From: Rhopalosiphum padi
Taxonomy: Eukaryota > Arthropoda > Insecta > Hemiptera > Aphididae
Direction: 5' to 3'
Assembly: GCF_020882245.1 (NCBI RefSeq)
Contig: NC_083600.1
Coordinates: 6,138,001 to 6,202,000 of the forward strand
Length of the DNA stretch: 64,000 nt
Shown here in pieces: positions 24,701 through 33,700 of the stretch. Each line of letters starts with the position of its first letter. The first letter of the stretch is position 1. The position numbers and the translations under genes were made by a program. The notes beneath the pieces were generated by a model. That model saw only the letters and a program-made list of their open reading frames with translations. It was not told the origin of the DNA and did not search any database.

Positions 24701-27700
24701 TATAAATATATTTATATATTTATAAAAATTCTAATCGCGAGCACGTATTTCAGTAAGATATCATTTTTATAATGAAAAACGCGTAACGTTGTAACTCGTA
24801 ATTAACCGGCATAAATTCGCACGGTCCTAAAAAAAATAGGGTGGGGTAGATAATATGTATGCGTGTAATCATAATCATCAAAACTCCATTATTTATAGTA
24901 ATAGCGCGTTTAAACTGGTTATTATATACAACCGCGATCTGTTCGGGTCTATATTAAACCATACTAAGATAACCCTTAGGTTGTGCGGAGGCTGCACTAA
25001 TATTTCAATGCGTTGGGTGTAAGAAAATATTTTTTTTAACTCGGTGGTGGAGGCGGGGGGTACCACTGTTTCGCTCCGAGGAAATCGTGAACATTTGACT
25101 CTCTCTAGTAGCCTGTAATTATTATTATTATTTTTTATATTTTTATTTTAGACACACGCGTACACTGACCCAAATCGTATACAAATAAGGATTAGTTCGA
25201 TCCAGTATTAATAATAATGCGGGCGCTCACGATGAGAAACGGATGATTATTTGGAGGTGAAAGAGACGAGGGGGCTATAGCGTTTAAAAAGATTTACATT
25301 TTATATGTATTATATACCCACTGCACGTGTATACTTTTTTGGTTTTACTAATTTATGTTAATTCGCCCTTCACAAATATAATACGTCCATCGCGTAGTAA
25401 AAAGTTAAGTCGCATGTGTCTAAAACACTTGTGTGTAGTGTGCGCGCGCTTGTCTATAATAATACCATTACAAAATATACATGGCATTGCTTTTAGACGA
25501 TATCTGACAAATTCGCCGAAAAAAACACGAAAAAAAAACCCATACAAACATAATATAATATAATTTTATACGCATAAAACAAAAAACAACACGTTTATAC
25601 AATATATATATTTATATGAATATGTGCCGTACAGACGGAATTCTGTTTCGAGACATCTGTCAGATATATAATATGCAAATCTACCGATAGAGGCAGGCGA
25701 CGTGTCGTTTCTCATTAGGTATTATAATTGGATATCGGCCAGCCCATGTGAGCGCATCGTCTTCGTCGTCGTCGTTGTCGTCCATTTAGTGAATCTCATT
25801 TGTTTTCCGTCGCCATCATACACGGTACACAAAATAATGTACTATAATATTATGTACCTACTCGTATATAATGATATGGACATCTTTCTCTCTCTCTCTC
25901 TCTCTCTCCGCATATCTGTGCTTTTACCCGAAATATCGCTTCGACGACCGCGTATGTTAATCGAGCAAACCGTTTAATAATACTCGCGGTGTACCAAACA
26001 AGTGTCATTATATCATTATAATCGCGCCTCATTTGTAATGCGTTTAAGTCAGTAAATATATAAAATATAAATGGCACGACTCCGCTAGATCGATTTTGGG
26101 TATTTATCGGTTTTCGTTGACGTATACTTTATTACTAACCCGCGTACAATTAATAACACTATGACGCACGCTCGACAGAAATATCGTTACGTCTGATGGA
26201 TGTCGGGAAAATAATCGCCTATGATGATTTCCGGTTCTCCGGCGTTCTCGCGGCGCGTAAATACTGCACATCACCGCCGTACGCGTGCTCGACGCGTGGG
26301 CGGGTGTCTACATGTATATATTATTATAACGCGTGTCGGCGGGACCGGAAAAACCTGATAACGAACGCTGCACTGACCCATTTGTTCTTTAACCGCGTGC
26401 AGTATATGCATCAGTGCAAGCATACGGAGCAAAGGCCACTGGCTATGTATAATCAGGTTCCTCTTCCTATATACACACACACACACATACACAGTTAATA
26501 TATATATTTAACCGCGTAAGTAGACGCTACTCGTCGTCGTAGCGTATAATATATATATATGTATAGGTACCATATAAATAGTCGGTAGTAGCGTCGGGAC
26601 CTGTTATTGAAATCAAGTTATATTATATCTTTGACGTATAGCTAGTTACTATTGTAGTACTGCTATTATTATTATTATTATACGAGCGGCACTTCATTCA
26701 TAAAAATCGAAACCGCCTCCAACGATGTTGTGCCGTGCAACGGTGCGATATCCAATCCAGTTCTCTGTAGTGTATATTAACATCTCGTCGTACAACTTCG
26801 ACTCCAGTACCTATATATATATATATATATATAAACGATAATATAATATATTTTATTATGTATACACAGAAGGTGTACCCGTTGCTGCACTCATCTCACG
26901 CCGTCACCGTTTACTAAATCAATTTTTATGTATTACCTATACGTATACAAATTTTTATGCCAGTTATCTTTTCTTTTTTTTTAATTATTCCTGTTATTTC
27001 TGATTGCTGTAAAATTAATTTATAATCAATAATGTTTGCTATGTGCGGCATGTGTGTGCATTGCTGTTGATCAGAACTCGAAGGATTACTGTAATTTGCC
27101 GGAGCTACGAGAGGAGTTTGCATCGTTAAGGATAAATTTAAATGACTTGGAGTGGTGCCAAGAAAAGAAACGAAAAAAAAATTTTTAAAATATACGAAAC
27201 GCGAATTTTATTATACTGCATCAGATTCCGCGCCACGCACGTGTTTAAATTTATGCAATCTGTCCGTCGATATTTCTGTTCATTTTATTACCTATTTTGT
27301 TTTCGAATATAAATTGCGGATATACCATTATAAAACTAATCTTATTACAATAATAATGGTGATTTTATTTTTTACAGACACGAAAAACAGTGCAGGCCTG
27401 GTGGGATGCATTGAAGAAGTATCACACAACGCCATCGCCATTTATTGGAACCCTCTGGAGAGTCCAGCAAAAGTAAGTTTCATGATATTGTTTTTGATAC
27501 AAACACGCGTACGAGACGCATACACAAGTATATCGTACATATATAGGAGACAATAATTAAAGAGTAACGAGAACAATTTTATCTGTTTTTTAACCTGTCG
27601 TCCGAATTCCTAACCGTCTACGCATTTAATGACCGGTATTTTTTTTCTTCTAAGGAAATCGCGCCGCGTATTTATCTTTTAATAATGGTAATTAATATCT

Positions 27701-30700
27701 ACATCACGTAGTAGCCGCGGAGAAGTGAAACGAAAAGAGATTATTTTATATTATATATATAATATATATTGCTGAACTCCCGGCTTGTGCTAGTCTCAAT
27801 ATCTACGAGAGAAAAAAAAAACAAATCGCCCGAGGGCCGTTTGTGTGTGTGCTAAACGAGGTTAAAAAACCCATTCGGAGATGCCACACGGCGAGCGATT
27901 TTGAAATCGAAATTTACACACAATAATCCGGATTACCCGCGGCTTCCAAGTCCAATCAAATATAATCACACGGTGTATTATAAATTATAATATATGCATA
28001 AGTTTTTTTTTTATTTAATAAATAATATTTTTTTCTTTCTATTTCAGATCAACGTCGCCGTGCAATGTCTGAGTACGGATTTCAGCAGCCAAAAAGGCGT
28101 AAAGGTGAGTTTTTATATATTTTATTACTCAACGCACGCGAGAGCGTTATTCCCCCTTTTTGAAACGATAATAAAATTAAACAAAAAAATAAACTATTAA
28201 AAACGAACTCACGCTGTTTTCGTCTCTCTACGGGGGCGGCGGGGAACATCTTAATTGGTGTCTCAGAGGTTTCTTTTTATGCTCGGTCCATTGGACCCCT
28301 TGGCCCGAACCATATACACGGGTTAAAAAAATGCGATTATTAGATATATTTTATATTGTCATATTCTTCAAACCGTACCTGTTTAAATAGATATCGCGTA
28401 TAACCAAGGCCAACTGTAATCTTAAGAATAATAATTAGCGTTCCAGTAAACCGAACACGGTTTTAAATAATAAAAAAATTTAAATAATAAATAATAAATT
28501 TATGGTATGAACTATGATTTAGATACGAACACAAAATCGCATAATATGCAAGTACAAAACTCGATTGGTTATCTTCTTGAATAATAAATTAACAGTTACA
28601 TAAAATGCCATTATTATTTAATTATACCTTGGACAAGTTAATAAGAAGAGCAAAACAAAACATACAGATGAAATTAATTTGTGCTGCGCATAATATGTAC
28701 ACGCGATATTATTTGTATATATTTATAAATAAAATATAATAATTAATATAAATTAATATAGTAATTATTATTTTTTCTCGAATAAACGCTCTGCTCACTA
28801 TATTTGCTTATGCATCTATCTCGATTTAATTGTTGCACAGTCACTATACTACCTTGGGCTAATTGAAATGGTATGCGGTATATATATCGCGAAACAACTA
28901 TACATTACTATTAAACGGAATTCTTATAAAAGTAGGTAGATACGTGTGCAATGCTCGAGTATAATATAATGGTGACTGACATGAATTTTTGCAATTAATT
29001 AAATTATTATCGGCCCCCAATAAAATATCATATTTATATTTATACCTACGATTTCGAATTTATTTCCAGGGTTTGCCGCTGCACCTGCAAATCGACACCT
29101 ACGAAGAACCGAGAGACGGACCTGTGTACCACAGGGGATATTGTCAAATCAAAGTTTTCTGTGATAAGGTAAGATTAATTAAATATTTTATATTTTATAT
29201 TTTTTTCTTAAAACGTTTATTCTCTATTTATGGTCTTACGGGGCTGGTCGTTTTAATGTCGGTTAATCTTATGGAAGAAATATAAAAAAAAATTACGTAG
29301 GTATGTATAATTTTTGCACCGCCATTTCAAATAATATAATATATTAGGATATATATACGACTCGTACTATACGTACGCCGCCACATGCTTTATGATCCAA
29401 CACGTTGGCAATTATACAACACGTATATATGTATACGTTTATGTTTACAAATACAAGCCGCGTATAATAATATAATATAAAATAATATTGTTGTGTGTGT
29501 GTGTAATGTGCTCGTACATAGTGTGTATGGCATCACACGTAGAAAACTATGCGCCTTGTCTATTAAAACAGCGCTGAAGAGGTCATTTATTTTTTCGGCC
29601 CCCAAAAACTCTTCGCCGGTATCTTACCGGTAGATCAGACATGGACGACGACGCAGCTTGAAGGTATATATGTGTCTTTTTATACACGTATAATATATTT
29701 CTTAATTTTTTTTCCTAGTCGTATACATGTACAAATGGTCAGAGGCTTCTAATTTACTGCACGCATCTCTTCTACGTGTGTATAAATATATATGAACACC
29801 GTAGTCGGACCACCGAAATTAACAACCTCTGTGTAACGTGTTCTTGTTTTCTAATATTTTGTTTGGAAAAAAAAACATACCATGTTCTTTCAATCTCGTC
29901 GGGATACCTATATAGGCAAACACTGCTCGAACTCGTACGAGGAGTGCCTAGCTGGCTGATAACACCGCCGCTCGCTCGGTCGTGTCGTGTCTTGATTCCT
30001 TGTGAGTGGTGACCCCCGCAGACAAAGGATGTATTTAAAACGCTATATATATATATATACATTTATTCGATTCCCGCGGGGTATTAATGTTCGTATATAA
30101 TGGTAAATAATAATAATAATAATAAAAAAAATCTTAGAAATAAAAGACTGTGTTTCGAGAGATTTCAAAATCAGATTTGATACAGTACCTTTAGACATCA
30201 AGTGTGTACGGTGTTTTTGTTTTTGAAGTTCAACGCGGTCACTGGAGAAGAGAAATAATCGCCGTCTACCCCATTGTACAGTTTGCGCACGCGTATCCAA
30301 AGTATATTATAATATGGGTATAAATAAGATACCAATATTACGAGCGATTAAATATATATATATATATATTCGCAAATGCTCGACCGTTATCCCTATCCGG
30401 AAACCATTGAAATCGCAGAACTACCGCTGCAGCGTCTCTGTTGTATGATATCAGCTAATAGATAACAACATTATAAACTTATAAATTATAATATTTTAAT
30501 ATTGTTGTTTGTGTGAGTGAGTTCGAATAACCTGTCGAAAATCATCTTTGAATTAAACCGATATTGCGTTTTCTGATTTTACGTCTGCTTATTATAATAT
30601 ATTTTACTCGTATAGATTAGAGATATAATGTTTTATTTTCATCGGCCGCCTAATGAATTTTTCGACATTTCGTAAGCGCCCATAAGTTTTTTTTTTATCG

Positions 30701-33700
30701 ACCAACGCATTAGAATAAAATAATAAACAAAACTCAAACGGACACATTATTCATCGAGATAGCATAATAGTTATAAATAATAGGTTTCTCTGGGGTGCAT
30801 TAGCTCCAATAAAAGTCATTAAAATTTAGTTGTAAAGCCATAAAACTAACAGCGGACGCATGTCGAAAGTGTCGGCATCGGCGTCATATGAATCTCGGTT
30901 TGATATTTTATGTATTTATAATATTATTATATAATATACTCGTGTATATTATTAAATACCGGTAGATATCGTCGATGTGCGTGCTTGCATGTGCCTAATG
31001 CGTGTCCGATTAGAATTCGGTTTCGGATTAATCTTATAAATCTTTCGGATCCTCCATATACCTATACTATATTATGCTTGCGTATAGATCACACTTGCGC
31101 AATTTTAAACTGTCGGTATTATTTTTTTCATCGGTCGAATGTTAAGATTATTCGTCACTTATCGAAACTCTGTTGTGTGCTCCATCATACGACGACGGAC
31201 TTCATTAATAATATTATAAATTTTTAATAATTTAATATAATATTAATAGAGCCGATAGCAATGTCAGGGTCTCAAATATGCATCTACGCGGGCTGTTGTC
31301 ACTTGCGGGGGTAGTGGGGCTATAGAAACATATAATATTAAATAATTTTACTATAATATAAACGTGCATGATGTTTCCGCGAGAATAGAAAGAACATAAA
31401 AAGTTGTTATTGGCCGCCGCATAACGTATATATATGCATACTTATTACAAAAGTGCATGTATGTATAATTTTTTTTTTAATTACTACATGAAAAAAATAC
31501 TATACATACTCCTGTGTATAGACGTAACTAATAATAGGTATGTACCTATCATACATATATAATATTATAATGCAGTGAAAACATAAATAGCATGTTATTT
31601 ATCGATGTCGAAAAAAATAAAAATAAAATAAAGTTCAATTTATAATTGTGAGCTGCAGTTAAGAGACTGTTATGCGCGGTAACGGCCGTATGACCTGAGC
31701 GACTAATAAATTTGAACGCATGACAGGGTATAATATTTTCAAATCGCCTTCGTATATATATGTATATAATATATACCTATATACGTATATAATAATATAT
31801 AATATGTTCTCGCTGCTTCAGTCACCCGAGTACAAAGATACCTAAAACATGTATAATATACATATAGATATATATTATATAGTTTACACATGTGTGTGTG
31901 TATGTATACAGAGAAACAAATCATAAATTATGATATTCATGTTACGCCATCAGAGTTTTCCTCGTGCGACAGTTACCAGAGTACCTCCATGTGTAAAAAA
32001 AACTTTCCCGATTAATAAAATTATATTATACATCCGTTTGTTAGAAAAAAAACCGCATATAAATTGAATGGTAAAAAAAATTCGTTTAATTATGGTTTTA
32101 TTGATTTACTGGCTTATGCCGGACGGCCGACAGTTTATGATATACTGACCGTGGAAAAAAAATAGTAGGTATATAATCGTTTAAATTACCCGGCGGTGTA
32201 CATGGAACGTGTAATCTTTTTTATTTGAGGATTTATAACGCCTGGACCTGCTGAGGTTCCCAGAATATATAATAATAAATGCCATTATAACGCATTAATA
32301 ATAATAAAAATCGTAGGTATATACATATATGGTGTGCGTGTACGATGTATAATATATATTATATTATGTGAAATTACCGGGTTCGCGACAAATTAATGAC
32401 GGCACAAATTTCGGCAATTCCGAAATGTTACTATCTAATATTATAATTGGACGATCCAACGAATCGTATATCACGTTATACAATTTATTATGTGCGTTTT
32501 TTCTGCTTTCTTTTATTAACGACTGTTTGGTTTTAGGGAGCCGAAAGGAAGACCAGAGACGAAGAGCGGAGAGCGGCCAAACGGAAAATGACTGCCACGG
32601 GTCGCAAGAAGATCGACGAACTCTATCATCCGCCATGCGAGCGATCAGAATTCTATTCGATGAGCGACCTCAACAAACCACCAGTATTGTTCTCACCCGC
32701 CGAGGACATCGACAAGGTAAATATTTTAATTACGTTAATTTTATGTCCAGCACAAGACGAAAATGGCAAAATAGTTCATTTAGGTCGTAATAAAAGGCGC
32801 TACAAGTGCTACAACAGCATGTGCTACTCGCCATTATCATACAATATAAAACCATTTTAATACTTTAAAATATTATATTAATGACACGTGTCTGGACGTT
32901 TCAGCTGACGTCGATGGAACTTCAGGGATTCTATGGACATGACACGGACACGTCTAGTCTATCGAACGGCGAACCTGGTTCGCTGAAGCACTCGTCGCCT
33001 TTCCTGTTGCACTCTGGTGTGGCCAACAAGCCAGCTGGTACGACGACTACGCAGACACTCAAGTTCCACAATCACTTCCCGCCGGATACGCATAAGTGAG
33101 TGTAACGATGTGTATTACAATCAATACTTCCCAATTATCTTAATAGCATAATATAAAATATCAAACTGATAATTTCAAAAGTCTGTGTATAATACATATT
33201 GTGTATAGAAATTGACGGAACCGGTCAACTTAATAAACCAAAGTCCGTTCCTAGGCACATTGTTTTCGGGTCGATCAATGATAATGGGCAGATTTAATAT
33301 TTTACGATATTTCAGTCCATTGCTAAGCTAAGCCGAGGCTTAGGACTTAATACGTATATTTGCATATTTATTCGGAAAATAAATAGGGCATATATGATTC
33401 GATACAAATTTGTTTCGTCAGAATAAAAATTTAAAATATGTAATGCTTATTTTCTTTTTTTTTCTTTATATAATATATACCTATAATTTATAATTTTTTT
33501 TAAAAATAATTTATAAGAAAAATCAAATTGTTGAATAAAATCAACAAACAAACTTTTATACATGTGGCGTGATGTTAAAATTATTCAGTACATATTTAAT
33601 TAATTATTTTGATGCTTTTTAGCACATTAAGTTCCGAGCCTATTATTACTATTTCATAATATACATATGACTAAAATATTATTATCTATATAATCCATAA

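Larger units (their letters stand above)
21215..27377 (+). other. grh intron 5 (6.2 kb)
   Basis: AT-rich with TA and CT microsatellites (TC run at 25887-25908). It carries an AACTGGTT Grainyhead-type site at 24913-24920. A non-repetitive patch at about 27033-27188 is open on both strands but shows no splice logic and no recognised product. The 12-bp palindrome CTAGGTACCTAG is at 23086-23097. No exon is called. Confidence 0.75.
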
